Shown here one piece after another: positions 1 to 11,555 of a stretch of 64,000 nucleotides of DNA. The stretch is from assembly GCA_029237695.1 (NCBI GenBank), contig CM055265.1, positions 109,046,773-109,110,772 of the forward strand, written 5' to 3'. A program made the position numbers and the translations under genes. Under the pieces are notes generated by a model. That model ran no database searches. It saw nothing but the letters and a program-made list of their open reading frames with translations, and was not told the DNA's origin. The number at the start of each line of letters is the position of its first letter. Positions within the stretch are counted from its first letter, which is position 1. Source of the DNA: Conchocele bisecta (lineage: Eukaryota > Mollusca > Bivalvia > Lucinida > Thyasiridae).

Positions 1-65
1 GTATGTACAGTGATCATAGCTGTTGAGCGACCAATGGGTATGTACAGTGATCATAGACCAACAGC

Positions 66-292
66 GGGCCGTTAAACTTCGTACTATACGACTACAATGC
101 CTGTAGGTGCAAACTTCTGATAGGCTGTACATTTCACATTAACAATGTTTTCTTGTAAACGATTATTGGATGTGCAGTTATTGAGCATTGGCTGCACATG
201 CAATCTATGTTCATAAATATAAACCCATCAATTGAAATTTCCAGACGATCCTAAAATTGCACTTACGAGCAGTTTAGTCATACGGTCTCTGT
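66..292. repeat. MITE family G, copy 1
   Basis: Inverted-repeat element whose ends read roughly GCCGTTAAACTTCGTAC and GTTTAGTCATACGG. The interior shares GTGCAAACTTCTGATAGG-like and CAATGTTTTCTTGTAAAC blocks with copies at 1687-1893 and 9691-10567. No coding potential. This copy and the next flank the 27-bp minisatellite. Confidence 0.7.
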
Positions 293-391
293 ATATACAG
301 CTTATAATGTAGAGCGACCAAGTAGTATACATGTATCCATAGTGGAAAACTCATATTGCATGAGCGGCAAACGGTTATCCTGGCGAGGGTG

Positions 392-1635
392 TAGTCAACG
401 GGTACACATACTGGAGAGAGACCAACGGGTATACATACTGGAGAGCGACCAACGGGTACACATACTGGAGAGCTACCAACGGGTACACATACTGGAGAGC
501 GACCAACGGGTATAAATACTGAAGAGCCACCAACGGGTACACATACTGGGGAGCGACAAACGGGTATACATACTGGAGAGCGATCAACGGGTATACATAC
601 TGGAGAGCGACCAACGAGCATACACACTGGAGAGCGACCAACGGGTACACTTACTGGAGAGCTACCAACGGGTACACATACTTGAGAGCTACCAACGGGT
701 ACACCTACTGGAGAGCGGCCAACGGATACACATACTGGAGAGCGACCAACGGGTATACATACTGGAGAGCGACCAACGAGTACACATACGGAGAGTGACC
801 AACGGGTACACATGCTGGAGAGCGACGAGCTGGTATACATACTGGAGAGCGACCAACGAGTACACATACTGGAGAGCGACCAGCTGGTATACATACTGGA
901 GAGCGACCAACGGGTACACATGCTGGAGAACGACTAGCTGGTATACATACTGGAGAGGGACCAACGAGTAACATACTTGATAGCGACCAACGAGTACACA
1001 TACTGCAGAGCGACCAACGAGTACACATACTGGAGAGCGACCAGCGGGTATACACATGCTGGAGAGCGAGCAGCTTGTACACATACCGGAGAGCGACCAA
1101 CGGTTTACAAACGGGAGAGCGACCAACGGGTACACATACTGGACAGCGACCATCTGGTACACATACTGGAGAGCGACCAACGGGTACACATACTGGAGAG
1201 CGACCAACGGGTATACATACCGGAGAGCGACCAACGGGTACACATAATGGAGAGCGACCAATGGGTACACATACTGGAGAGCGACCAGCTGGTACACATA
1301 CTGGAGAGCTACCAACGGGTACACATGCTGGAGAGCGACCAACGGGTACACATGCTGGAGAGCGACCAACGGGTGCACATGCTGGAGAGCGAGCAGCTTG
1401 TACACATACCGGAGAGCGACCAACGGGTATACATACTGGAGAGCGATCAATGGGTACAGGTACTGGAGAGCGACCAACGGGTACACAGACAAGAGAGCGA
1501 AAAACTGGTACACATACTGGAGAGCGATCAAGAATACACATACTGGAGAGCGACCAAGGGTACACATACTGGAGAGCGACCAAGGGTACACATACTGGAG
1601 AGCGGGCAAATGGAATTCATACTGGAGGGCAACCA
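392..1635. repeat. 27-bp minisatellite (about 45 units)
   Basis: Head-to-tail units of consensus GGGTACACATACTGGAGAGC plus GACCAAC, 27 bp each, with scattered substitutions and few indels. Because 27 is divisible by three and the unit lacks stops in most frames, long reading frames appear on both strands; I treat all of them as by-products. On the plus strand one frame reads THTGERPTG per unit, which resembles the C2H2 zinc-finger linker, but the array has no Cys or His pairs for a finger. Degenerate units also occur at 1-60 and 1898-1961. Confidence 0.9.
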
Positions 1636-1686
1636 GCAAACATTGATACATGTAGTTTTGAACGACTAACAATAACCATCTATACT

Positions 1687-1893
1687 GGAGCCCGTTTCAC
1701 TAAACTTCGTACGACTAAAATGTTCGTAAGTGCAAATTTAGGATCGTCTAGAAATTTTAATTAATGGATTTACATTTATTGAGCATAGGCTCAATACATT
1801 TAAATCCAATAATTGTTAACAAGAAAACATTGTTAATGAAATATACAGACTATCATAATTTTGCACTTACGGACATTAGTTAAACGGCCCTCA
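1687..1893. repeat. MITE family G, copy 2
   Basis: Starts near GCCCGTTTCACTAAACTTCG and ends near TAGTTAAACGGCCC. The arms are inverted repeats (GTGCAAATTTAGGATCGTC against a diverged counterpart ending TTTTGCACTTACGGAC). A second copy lies upstream of the minisatellite and a third, interrupted, copy at 9691-10567. Confidence 0.75.
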
Positions 1894-1969
1894 TGTGAGT
1901 GATCAACGGGCATACTTGCCAGAGTGAGGAAAACCAGTATGCATACTGGTGAGCGACCTACAAACATCC

Positions 1970-2416
1970 ATTATAGGAATGAATTACCTTTTTGTGGAAT
2001 GTATCGGGGTATAAACTTGGAAAAGTCGCGGGAATACTGGACGAAGCGATAAAAAATTACAATTTTTCGAAAAAAAAAAAAAAAAAAAATAAAATAAAAA
2101 AAAAAATATATTTTTTTATCGAAAATTGTAATTTTTTTAGGGCCTCGTCCAGTATTCCCGCGACTTTTCAAAGTTTATATCCCCGATAAATTCAACAAAA
2201 ATGCCATTCATTCCTTATAATTCCAGCATTTGAAATAAATTCATCAAGAAAATGTGTTTATTTTCCGTTTTCTTAAGAATTATTTTAACTGCGCCTCACG
2301 GTTACGGAAAGTAGTTCGGCGTGGGAGTTTACTGGGATATACATTTTGGACGGATACTTGCTACGGGCAAATCAAATGTTAGGGAATTGTGTCAATATTT
2401 TTGTGCTGGAATTATA
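1970..2416. repeat. MITE family F, copy 1 (palindromic core)
   Basis: Flanked by ATTATA on both sides, consistent with a 5-6 bp target duplication. The first half (1975-2217) is a long inverted repeat with arms CGCGGGAATACTGGACGA and its complement around an A/T-rich centre (runs of A and T at 2069-2135). The rest matches 24314-24502 and 41040-41236. No gene. Confidence 0.8.
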
Positions 2417-2688
2417 TTGTCCGTAAATGACGATGAATATTGACACAAAATTCAGAGCCCATACGGAATTTAAATTCTTTTTCATCTCGTCATTTACGGA
2501 AAATATTGCATTTCTTTTTCGAAACCAATATTATACTGGCCACAACAGAAATCGAGGCAGCGGAAACGAATCGTTGTTAAAGAGACGTAATTCATCGATG
2601 TTGCTTTTGTTGGCAAGCTCGGCTTCGGATAATGAAAATCGTTGAATAAATACAGGGCATTTCACGTGGTAAAAGATTGATTATACAT
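2417..2688. repeat. degenerate palindrome and unassigned DNA
   Basis: 2420-2508 is an imperfect inverted repeat (CCGTAAATGACG against CGTCATTTACGG) related in design to family M at 22653. The remainder shows nothing I can assign. Confidence 0.5.
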
Positions 2689-2934
2689 GGCTGTGACTGG
2701 TGAAATGGGGGCTTATATGATGTGTGACCAGTGTAGCTCCTGGTCAAATAGCACAATTCCGTAGTCTAATAACGATCTATATTGCTTGTTAGAATAATGA
2801 CGGATGTTTCATTGATGGAATGGCGAACAGTGCAGATCCTGATCAGACTGTGCGGATGCACAGGCTGATCTGGATCTACACTGGTCGCAACACCCATAAG
2901 CCCCATTTCTTCAATAACGGCCACATATCGCTGG
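2689..2934. repeat. MITE family C, copy 1
   Basis: Ends are GGCTGTGACTGGTGAAATGG and the complement of GGGGCTTATGGGT..GCGACCAG. The centre has the hairpin GATCAGACTGTGCGGATGCA followed by CAGGCTGATC. At least six full or partial copies lie in this window. Confidence 0.75.
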
Positions 2935-3221
2935 AAGATGACCCACATACAGAGAAAATAATAATCATGCTCTGTGATTAACAAGCAAGCCTTTTCGGCC
3001 GATATTGATTTCAAAAGAAATATAAAATTCGAAATTTGACAAAATTAAGAGCTCATGAATATGATTTTTATTTACACGGAAATATATGTTGTAATATCTC
3101 GTTCTCATAGACATATGGGACTTAGTTGCAATAAATAACTTTGCAAATCTCACGTAAATTCCGTATCATATATGCTGCGGACGGTACGGGAGTTACTATC
3201 AGCAAGTATATGCCACTGCGA

Positions 3222-3445
3222 GTGGAGAAATGGGGCCTATGGGATTTGTGACGTGTGTATAACCTGATAAAATAGCACACTCCTGTAGCCTGGTAACGGT
3301 ATATATTGCTCGCTAGAAGCAGGACAGCAGTTTCATGGATGGAACGGCGAACAGTGCAGATCCTGATCAGACTGTGCGGATGCACAGTCTGATCTGGATC
3401 TACCCTGATCGCAAAATCCATGAACCCCATTTCTGCACAGCCACA
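3222..3445. repeat. MITE family C, copy 2
   Basis: Same layout as the copy at 2689: GAGAAATGGGGCCTATGGGA at the left, the GATCAGACTGTGCGGATGCA hairpin in the middle and CCCCATTTCTGCACAGCCAC at the right. Diverged copy; short reading frames in it are not genes. Confidence 0.7.
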
Positions 3446-3636
3446 TCTACGTTCGTCCAGAAATTAAAAAAAAAAGTAGAAACATATGTTTTGAAAGATT
3501 GTTACCTGTGCATCCCGCATTGATTGATTGAGTAAAGCTGTAGCCTGGTTGCTTATGTCAACCTGGCTATATAGGTGACGAGTAGACGTATCACCATGCC
3601 CATCAGTAGGCACACATGCCAGGTTATAATATAGGG

Positions 3637-3919
3637 AGACAGATAGTTTTGTATATTCATTCACCATTACCCCATGTATTGATTGTCATTATTATGCATT
3701 TTATATCAGATGAAAATTTCCACACTGATATCCACATGCGATCGGCATGTTGATAGGATAGTGAATTATACTATTTTAGACAGATAGTTTTGTATATTCA
3801 TTCACCATTACCCCATGTATTGATTGTCATTATTATGCATTTTATATCAGATGAAAATTTCCACACTGATATCCACATGCGATCGGCATGTTGATAGGAT
3901 AGTGCATTCTACTGTTTTA
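3637..3919. repeat. 141-bp tandem duplication within a family D-like repeat
   Basis: Two nearly identical 141-bp units start at 3641 and 3782 (both AGATAGTTTTGTATATTCAT) and run through TTCACCATTACCCCATGT and GATCGGCATGTTGATAGGAT. The units differ at only a few positions, so the duplication is recent. Sequence after 3920 continues as diverged family D. Confidence 0.85.
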
Positions 3920-4690
3920 GACAACGTGCCGATCGGCTGTGCTGATATCAGAGGCGATAACCGTGTTTCCTTAAAATGTTAACGGGTATTACTATTTATT
4001 CTCTGTATTTGTATTTTGATGTGCAATAATCATACTTTATTATATACCTACCGATGAAATACATAGTTATACAATGTAAATAAAATTCATGTTCTCATCG
4101 ATGAAATAAACAACTTCCGGTGAAAATATCTATCTATATCTATCTATATCTATCTATATTCATAACACGCATCTGCAGTGCCGAGTGCAAATAGGCTGCA
4201 AATACACATTCATTACCGTATACAGTCTAAAAGAAACTGCTAATTTCCATGGAGCGGTATATAATAAATAGAATATTCATATCTTTTCAACGAATATGAC
4301 ATATATGTTCATCTCGTAGTGTGAAATGTCCATATTTCACACGTGCCTTAGGCACGAGTGAAATATGGACATTGTCCATATTTCACACGTGCCTTAGGCA
4401 CGAGTGAAATATGGACATTTCACACCACGAGATGAACATATATGTCATATTCGTTGCAAAAATATGAATAAACTCTATTTATAATCTGTCGAAAATATTA
4501 TTTGTGAAGGTGACGCATTTAACCTAATACCACTGCAATTCACTATCAGTCAAACATATATTACTGAATGATTATATCTGTATAGCGGGAGGCGTGTACA
4601 TTTTAGAACTGGTGGAAAATAGTGACACAATTATACACTTATTTAAATCCTATAAAGAACAGTATGTGCCTACCTTTAAGACCGTTCATG
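3920..4690. repeat. degenerate family D copy with microsatellite and nested palindrome
   Basis: Contains family D blocks (GGCGATAACCGTGTTTCCTT; GTGACACAATTATACACTTA), an ATCT microsatellite at 4126-4161 and the nested palindrome at 4291-4453 described separately. No gene. Confidence 0.6.
4291..4453. repeat. 163-bp palindrome holding two smaller palindromes
   Basis: Outer arms CGAATATGACATATATGTTC and complement. Inside are two head-to-tail copies of a 45-bp module that is itself palindromic (TGTCCATATTTCACACGTGC ... GGCACGAGTGAAATATGGAC). Near-perfect pairing across the whole length. Confidence 0.9.
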
Positions 4691-5580
4691 TTGGCAACAC
4701 ACTTTCAGAATTCTCCCAAATACCCATATTGACACCAATATACTGACCATATATTCAAACACCTGTGCTTTATGGAAGGTAATATCCGCCATAATTATAT
4801 TAGGCTTGATGCTTGCTTGCTGATGACATTCTAAGTTCTACCCGTCTTATTACAATTCTATGTGGCTTGATGCTTGCTGACTGGTGCCATTACAACTTAC
4901 TTTCATGTTACTTTATTCGTTATTCGTGTTTGTGACATTTGAAATCTTCTTGGTTATAGTCTAAATTGCATGTGCATTTGGCTTCATGCTTTATTCATTC
5001 GCACTGTTTCAATGCGTTTGTGTTGTTTACATTCTAAGTAGCTTGATGATTCATTCTTAGTGACATCCGGAGTTCCATTATTGATTATTGCATCGCTGTT
5101 TTGCCATGCGTTTTGTGACCTCGCTAAGCCACGCCCCTTGACAACAACAACTGCAACAGTAATTTGGGAACAGCCATTATGACGCCAAGTGCGCTGCTAA
5201 AACTTAAAACAGTTCTCCCTAAAATGATTTAATATGCTGTTACCCGTCCTACAATGCGTTGCTCTCTAAATTGGTTCCATGTCTCTAACGGTGTTGATGT
5301 AGATTGATGCCGCCTTTTCTGTTTCGCCCTGTTTAGGTTAAAAGACACCAAATAGGTTTACTGTATAATTTAACCGAATCCCAGCCAGTCTTTCCTACTT
5401 TCACTATTCGTATGGATGTTGTGGGACCACCCTCGTCATGTCTCCCAATAGTGTTTACATTAATTGGCCACGGAAACTCTGTTTACATCACGTGACCAAC
5501 AGGCTCAGTGTTTTCTTTCAAATGCTTCAAATATGCTGAAAACTGGTGTTAAAAACACCCCTAACCTTAAACATAGAGTG
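4691..5580. other. no feature recognised
   Basis: AT-rich DNA. Phrases such as GGCTTGATGCTTGCT recur at 4802 and 4863, suggesting old decayed repeats. No convincing reading frame, RNA or inverted repeat was seen. Confidence 0.4.
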
Positions 5581-6040
5581 TACATGCCAGGTTATAATAT
5601 AGGGAGACATGTTTTTCTTTATTCTTTCAATCTGACATTTTTCTGGCAAAATTATTACCATTTCCAGACGTACTAATTGACATTAATATACTTTTTATAC
5701 CAAACGCGAAATGCCAGTTTGATATCAGGGGCGATAACCGGGGCTCCTTAAAATGATAACGGGAGCAACTATTTATTCCATTTTTTTTTTGATGTGCAAT
5801 ATCATACTTTATGATATGTCGAGAAAAATATTTATTCAGCATTTAGTTGATATAAATAATTTTAAAAAATACTGCATCATTTGCATATGGAACTAGCTTG
5901 ATACCACCGCGAGTCTCTACGAGTACATTAAATATTACTAAATACTTATATCTGTGTAGCTGGCACTCGTAATTTTTAAAAGTGGTGGACTAGTTGCAAT
6001 TATGCACTTATTTAAGTTCCACAAAGAAAAGTTTGTACCT
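5581..6040. repeat. diverged family D copy
   Basis: Shares ACATGCCAGGTTATAATATA with 3612, the GGGGCGATAACCGGGGCTCC block, GATGTGCAATATCATACTTT and the TGGCACTCGTAATTTTTAAA end block with the intact family D copies at 43582 and 58416. No gene. Confidence 0.6.
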
Positions 6041-6700
6041 ACTAGATGGGACACCAGCTTCAACAATAATTAAATCTCTATTTTAATTAGTCAAGATCCA
6101 GAGCAGAATGGGTGCAGGTTATTGGAAATTAGGTCCCACAACATCCATAAGAAAATGAAAGTAGCAGAGAATAGCAAAATGTCTGGTAACGAATTAGTGT
6201 TTTAGGTAAAATCAATGGTGGTGGCCCACCTTAGTCTGATCCCGGACGGTTATTGGTTTGCATCGATAACGGGCCAGTTTGACAGTCAACCTGTGTAAGT
6301 TACCATATGTGTAACTTACGATAAAAATGTGATTGTTTTCAATTACGTACATATGTAATTTAATTATAAGGATACATGTATGTATAAAACACATTAGTAA
6401 GTCAAACACCATACATACATATGCAATTTAGTTAATATAGGTTAGAGAATAACAAATGGTGCGAAATCGTCAAGACGGTAAAAGTTGTCCGGTATGAACA
6501 CTATCGTGCGGGTGTTTTGAGGTCACTGACACAGGTTTCCTTGCAAATCTTGATCCATTACTACCCAGTTTCACTTGAGGAACATGTTGGTCATGTGATG
6601 TAAACAGAGTTTCCGTGGCCAAAACAAAATGTAAACAATATTAGGGGACATGACGAGGTTGATTTTTCTGTCTTAGGAGTAAGTGAAGTAAGTACAGACC
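6041..6700. other. no gene; short palindromic stretch
   Basis: Around 6290-6420 the tract around CATATGTGTAACTTACG and ATTACGTACATATGTAATT is rich in short inverted repeats. Elsewhere I see nothing. Confidence 0.4.
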
Positions 6701-6702
6701 GG

Positions 6703-6999
6703 CTGCAGGGAACCCCCCCCCCCCCCCCCCGCAGGCACCCCCCCCCCCCCCCCCCCCCTGCTCCCGGCAAAACAAGAAAAAAAAAAAAAGAAATTGTTTT
6801 TACAATACTCGAAAAGTTGGATGACTTTTGTTCGTGGCCTATGTGTCAGGAAATCGCATCTGCGGCGATCTGGCATTTAAAAATTTCCTGGGGGAGGACC
6901 CCCAGAACCCCCAACTTCACCATTTAGTGCTCGCGGAGGTCGGCTATGCCGAATTGTAATTACAGACCCCCCCTGCAATTAATTCTCTATCCGCCCCTG
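6703..6999. repeat. poly(C)-bearing element, family I-like
   Basis: Two long C runs (about 6715-6730 and 6737-6757), then sequence ending in TCTCTATCCGCCCCTG. The right end resembles the complement of the CAGGGGCGGATCCAG end of the elements at 25112 and 41461; the left end is less clear. Confidence 0.45.
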
Positions 7000-7018
7000 T
7001 ACTTGCGCTAATGAACAT

Positions 7019-7291
7019 ATAGAGAATAGTAGGTTAGTGCCGTGAATGGGAAAACATATCTGGCAAGGCTTAGGAAACGGGATTGGCGAGGCTCTGCTGA
7101 GAACATCCCGTTTCCGTGCCGCGCCAGATATTTTTCCCATTCACGGCACTAACCTACTATTCTATTTATCCCGTCAACACCTACAAATGGCATTAAAAGG
7201 CAAACAAATAACCAGTGACTAGGTCGTATTGGCAGGATATCAAAAATGTTTCACGGCACCGTGTTTCACGGCACATAGGCACTGCGTTGAC
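7019..7291. repeat. MITE family E, copy 1
   Basis: Composite of two inverted-repeat modules: AGAATAGTAGGTTAGTGCCG ... CGGCACTAACCTACTATTCT around a hairpin, followed by TATCCCGTCAACACC ... GGCACTGCGTTGAC. Copies at 12150, 46174, 46686 and 62340. Confidence 0.8.
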
Positions 7292-7851
7292 TTCATTATG
7301 TACCTACCCATGAAATCCATATGGCTATACGATTAAATAAAGGTCATGTGTTTTCATTGATGAAAATGAACAATGTCCTGTGATATATCAGCGGTTCCGG
7401 TATCTACATGTATATTCATAGGAACACCTGCCAAAACTGCAAATCGCACGGTGAAATATCAGTACTTCCGGTATATATGTTTATGTCTGCGAATTTACTA
7501 ATTGCTTGTAGAAAGTTTATATTGTGAACACTCTGAGAGAGGATTTTGCTGAACTTCCAACTTGAATGTGCATAGCAAAATGATCAGTGTATCAATTGCC
7601 TCGTGCGTAGTGTTATCAGTATCATTGCACAATGGAACTCACAGTAACTACTATCACTGTGCATATGAATACAGCTCGTCAGCCCGACCTGCAAAAGAAC
7701 GGTCTCAAACACTGATGTTATACATGTCTAAGGACATATGTGTGTCACAAGTATACATACCTGCATATGCGTTTACCGCCATCCTCTGATACTACTGTGT
7801 AAAGCATATGTGTATATTCTAATTAATTAAAATACAGTATAACCTCTTGCA
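7292..7851. other. no gene supported
   Basis: A 75-residue open frame (7562-7789, plus) has no recognisable motif, no splice context and no strong start; I do not call it. The rest shows no structure beyond AT-rich DNA. Confidence 0.35.
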
Positions 7852-8298
7852 ATGTGCATTATCACGTGGTTATAACAACAACAACAACAGTGGCTGAAAG
7901 TATTGAAATCTTGCCCACTCCAAAGTATGTATTATTTGATATTTTCCTTAATATGAAACGGATTTTGATGAAATATGGCGCAGCAGACGCGTCTTTCATG
8001 AGCTGCATTTTGTCGTCCAAGGAGTTCGGCACAGACTTATGTCGTTTTTGCGAAGAATCGATTTCCGTGTCTACCGACACGGAAAACGATTATTTGCAAA
8101 AACGACAGAAGTATCGGCCAAAGTACATATACCACCAAATGCAGCTTAACAAGACGCGTTTGATGCGCCATATTTCATCAAATTCCGTTACGTAATAAGG
8201 AAAATATAAAAGAATACGTACTTTGAATCGGATGGATTCTCAGACTGGAAGTTTCTGTACTTGTTCTTGTTGTTAGTACCACGTGATTATACACATTG
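7852..8298. repeat. MITE family A, copy 1
   Basis: Full-length palindromic element of about 430-450 bp. Ends are GTGCATTATCACGTGGTTAT with ACAACAACAACAA, and GTTGTTAGTACCACGTGATT. Inner arms include ACGGATTTTGATGAAATATG and ATGTCGTTTTTGCGAAGAAT with their complements. Nine full or partial copies occur in 64 kb. Short frames on both strands come from the palindrome. Confidence 0.9.
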
Positions 8299-8582
8299 TC
8301 TGGGGTGGTTGGTCGGGAGCATGCGACGGGTAATTCAACGATATGGGTTCATCCTTACCGAAATTCAGACTGGAGACTTGGTTTGGCCCTCAGTTACGTC
8401 TTTGGCATTTTGTATGCGACAGTTGAATCTAGTTATATCCCTTATATGAGTACTGTATTACGATTAGTCGTAAGCCTACTTTAGTGGAAGGCAACAAGTG
8501 ACTTTGGTGTGGTATGGACCTGGCACCAGGTCAGGTTATTCTAATTTCAGGGCTGAATATATTTTTTCTCGATGTAAATATT

Positions 8583-8755
8583 CCGTTCTGATTTTAGGAC
8601 CCCCCCCCGCCCCCCCCCCCCCCCACCAATGCAGCAGGTTAAAACGGGATCGAACCCGTTAAACAGTAGAACTTCCCTAAACCGGAGACGCAGGCAGTCT
8701 GTGTATCCTTAATTGATTGAGTTTCATTATAGAGAGGTTCCACTGTAATTAAACA
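8583..8755. repeat. poly(C) tract and half of a family H inverted repeat
   Basis: C runs at 8599-8624, then GATCGAACCCG (which looks like a tRNA T-arm complement but lacks the rest of a tRNA), then AGAGAGGTTCCACTGTA, the end of family H. Confidence 0.45.
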
Positions 8756-8892
8756 ATTATGATATGCAAATCATAGATCAAATGGACACTTGACGTTGAA
8801 TGCATAATACGTGTACAAACTGACACCAATAATCACATTACACAACAAAACCGTGTTGGACCACACTTTCACGGCACATATATTGATATATG

Positions 8893-8997
8893 TACAGTGG
8901 GGTCAGCGTGTAAGTGCACACACGAACGAACACGACAGGTTGGTTCCAACCTGTCGTGTTCGTTCGTGTGTGCACTTACACGCTGACCCCCACTGTA
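8893..8997. repeat. family B mini-palindrome, copy 1
   Basis: About 105-bp near-perfect palindrome. Arm TACAGTGGGGTCAGCGTGTA, centre GGTTGGTTCCAACC. TA at each end suggests Tc1/mariner-type target choice (inference). Six copies in the window. Confidence 0.9.
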
Positions 8998-9690
8998 CAA
9001 CGTCATAAGTCCAGTTTTGTCGATCGGAGTCTCATATTAGGACAACTATATTCAGCGGAACTTCCGCGATTATTATCCGTTTCGAAGCGGACCTGGCGTC
9101 CAAATACCCATAAATAGACACAGACTGATAGATCATATAATTGCCTTGTCCGAGCGGGCAAAATATACTGTTTAGCCAGTCTCGTAGATCCAGACAGAAA
9201 TATGACTTTCCATAGCAAACTGGGACTGTCTGTTCCATGCTTCTCTGTCGACGAACGTTTGGCTATTAAACACATTAAATCTAAAAAATATTTAAATGTA
9301 ATTACTTTTTCACCAATAACAAACAAGTCACCCTCCCCAATTTGTTTTGTTTGATGAAATTCCATTAAATATTGATTTTATAGCGAAAAAACGATTTATT
9401 AAATATTAAATAATTGGCCGCAAAGTGTGTCTACGGGTAATGTTGTTGTTATTTTTCTGCATGCACCCTATAACGGAACACCCAATGTCAACGTCACGAG
9501 TAGAAGACTTATGTTCACCGTGCTATTGTTTTCAAAGAGCTTGGTTTAGTGATAACGATAATGATAGCCTTGTTTTACCAGTAGTTTTGTGTCATGTTGC
9601 ATTCTCATACAGATTTATAGCACTGTGCACTACATTTGTAACACGCATCATGCATGCTACCATACTATATTTGTGTTTATAGTATCAGAG
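8998..9690. other. no gene supported
   Basis: Several short open frames on both strands (longest 120 codons, minus, 9003-9365) with no recognisable domain. The plus strand of 9050-9200 is unremarkable single-copy-looking DNA. I cannot exclude a decayed exon. Confidence 0.3.
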
Positions 9691-10567
9691 GCCCGTTTCA
9701 CTAAGCTTCGTACGACTAAAATGTTCTTACACTCTCGCCTGCGATTCTCTTACCAAGAATTGCAATCCAGCGGTCCTTGAATTGCAATTCGTCCCCTCTG
9801 AAATTGCAGTCTAATTGCGGTCCAATCGCGGTCCCGTTTTTGCGGTCATTATTTCGCGATACCGTTTGTGCGGTCATTCCTTCGCGGTCCAGTTTGTGCG
9901 GTCATTCTTTCGCGATACCGTTTGTGCGGTCATTACTTCGCTATTTGCGGTAAAAACTTAGCGTTACGCGTATATATACACCTAATTCTACTATTTATGT
10001 ATATTTTATTGGATTTTAAATGGCTAAATACAGATAGGAAAATATATCTTTTCGTCAGAAAAAATCAACTATTTCGATTTTATTGCCGCATTGGTCAAGC
10101 AGAGTGGTCCGCTGGTTTGACCGCAGAGCGCATCGTAAAGCGGTCATTCTTTCGCAGTTTAAAGAAAAAAAGGAGCGTAAACTGCAATTAAAAGCGGAGC
10201 GCAGCGCTAACTGCGCTATAAGTATTGCAATTCCGCAACCAACTATTTGGACAGCAGTCACATGATTGCAGTCCGATTGCTGTCCAACTGCAATTAATGG
10301 GAACGCGAATTGCAATCCTGCGCTCCAGGAATTGCAATTCGCCTGGTAAGAGAACCGCATGCCACTCTGTAAGTGCAAATTTAGGATCGTCTAGAAATTT
10401 CAATTGATGGCTTTACCTTTATTGAGCATAGGCTGCATATGCAGCCTATGCTAAATAAATGTAAGTCCATTATTTGTTTACAAGAAAACATTGTTAATGT
10501 GATATTTACAGACTATCATAATTGTGCACTTACGAACATTTTAGTCGTACGTTTATTGAAACGGGCC
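9691..10567. repeat. MITE family G, copy 3, split by a nested foldback element
   Basis: Outer halves 9691-9732 (GCCCGTTTCACTAAGCTTCG) and about 10369-10567 (ending AGTCGTACG..GAAACGGGCC) form one family G copy. Between them lies a foldback element with ends resembling CTCTTACCAAGAATTGCAAT and its complement near 10335-10360. Confidence 0.8.
9733..10368. repeat. nested foldback element with GAATTGCAATTC arms and 28-bp tandem repeats
   Basis: Arms carry repeated GAATTGCAATTC palindromes. The left part holds four to five 28-bp units starting GCGGTCATTCTTTCGCG (9841-9960). An A-rich middle (10160-10180) separates the arms. Open frames of about 107 codons in both directions reflect the symmetry. 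Confidence 0.7.
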
Positions 10568-10571
10568 CCAG

Positions 10572-10690
10572 GTTACTACCGGAGCCCTGCAGGGGACGTA
10601 GAATTCTTGTTTTTATTAATTCGTTCCCACGAAGTAACAATTCGTTCCGTCAATTTAACAATTCGTTCCCGCGAAATAACAATTCGTTCC
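10572..10690. repeat. half copy of family L
   Basis: Begins CCGGAGCCCTGCAGGGGACG, then about four units of AACAATTCGTTCCC plus variable 7 bp, as in the complete hairpin element at 57899-58287. The second arm is missing. Confidence 0.8.
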
Positions 10691-11185
10691 CACGGTTACT
10701 GCCCGCAACTTAATGTTGAACATACAGTTACACCGCGGTTCCTTTTATCTGGACTATTTTACACTGTTTGAAGCACACAAAGATGATGTATATAATGCAC
10801 TGAGGGATCGTAGCTATTTATCTCCCGTTAGATGTATTTATAGAACTCCGGTCCAAATTGTGAAGTTTAGGGCTTTATTGCTTGTAAAGAGAGCGAATGT
10901 AGCATGATTTGAATCGCGTTGATCCAACGCATCCTACATATCTACGCACTCTAACCTGGGACTATATTCTCTGCAAGATTCTCTGACACTTATTAATGTT
11001 ATTGCAACCAGTGTGGACTCACATCCTATGTGCAGTCTGATCTTGGTCTACTCTGTTCGTAAAACTCATGTTTGTGTGCTATTCTTTCAGAAATAAACGC
11101 TGAAATACGGCATAGGATCTTATCTCTATAAATAGATTTGCAAAGGGAAATTTACTAGCGCTACGATACCTCATTCATTGAGAAC
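10691..11185. other. no gene; remnant of family C
   Basis: 11000-11060 contains CAGTCTGATCTTGGTCTAC and related words of family C in degraded form. No other feature. Confidence 0.35.
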
Positions 11186-11555
11186 CAATGTGCATGATCA
11201 CGTGGTTACAACAACAACAACGTCGCCCACTCCAAAGTAAGTATTATTTTATATTTTCCTTAATATGAAACGGATTTTGATGAAATATGGCGCAGCAAAC
11301 GCGTCTTCATGAGCTGCATTTGGTGGTCTAGAGAGTTTGGCACAGACTTATGTCGTTTTTGCGAAGAATCGATTCTTCGCAAAAACGACAGAAGTTTGAG
11401 CGAAAATAAATAGACCACCAAATGCAGCTTAACAAGACGAGTTTGATGAGCCATATTACATCAAAATCCGTTACGTAATAAGGACACCATAAAAGAATAC
11501 GTACTTTGAATCGGTACTTATTGTTGTTGTTAGTACCACGTGATCATACACCTTG
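11186..11555. repeat. MITE family A, copy 2
   Basis: GTGCATGATCACGTGGTTAC at the left and ACCACGTGATCATACACCTT at the right, with a shorter central hairpin (GCGAAGAATCGATTCTTCGC) than copy 1. Confidence 0.9.

Noticed and set aside
274..1764. Long open frames on both strands (up to 327 codons), some reading HTGERP
   Set aside because: All lie in the 27-bp array; a period divisible by three without stops opens many frames. No Cys/His finger residues.
7854..8195. Frames of 60-113 codons repeated in family A copies
   Set aside because: They appear on both strands of a palindrome and change with each copy; no protein domain.
8599..8680. GATCGAACCCG resembling a tRNA T-arm (minus strand)
   Set aside because: No matching acceptor, D or anticodon arms found around it.
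9003..9365. 120-codon minus-strand frame as a host gene
   Set aside because: No domain recognised; overlaps another frame; not supported.
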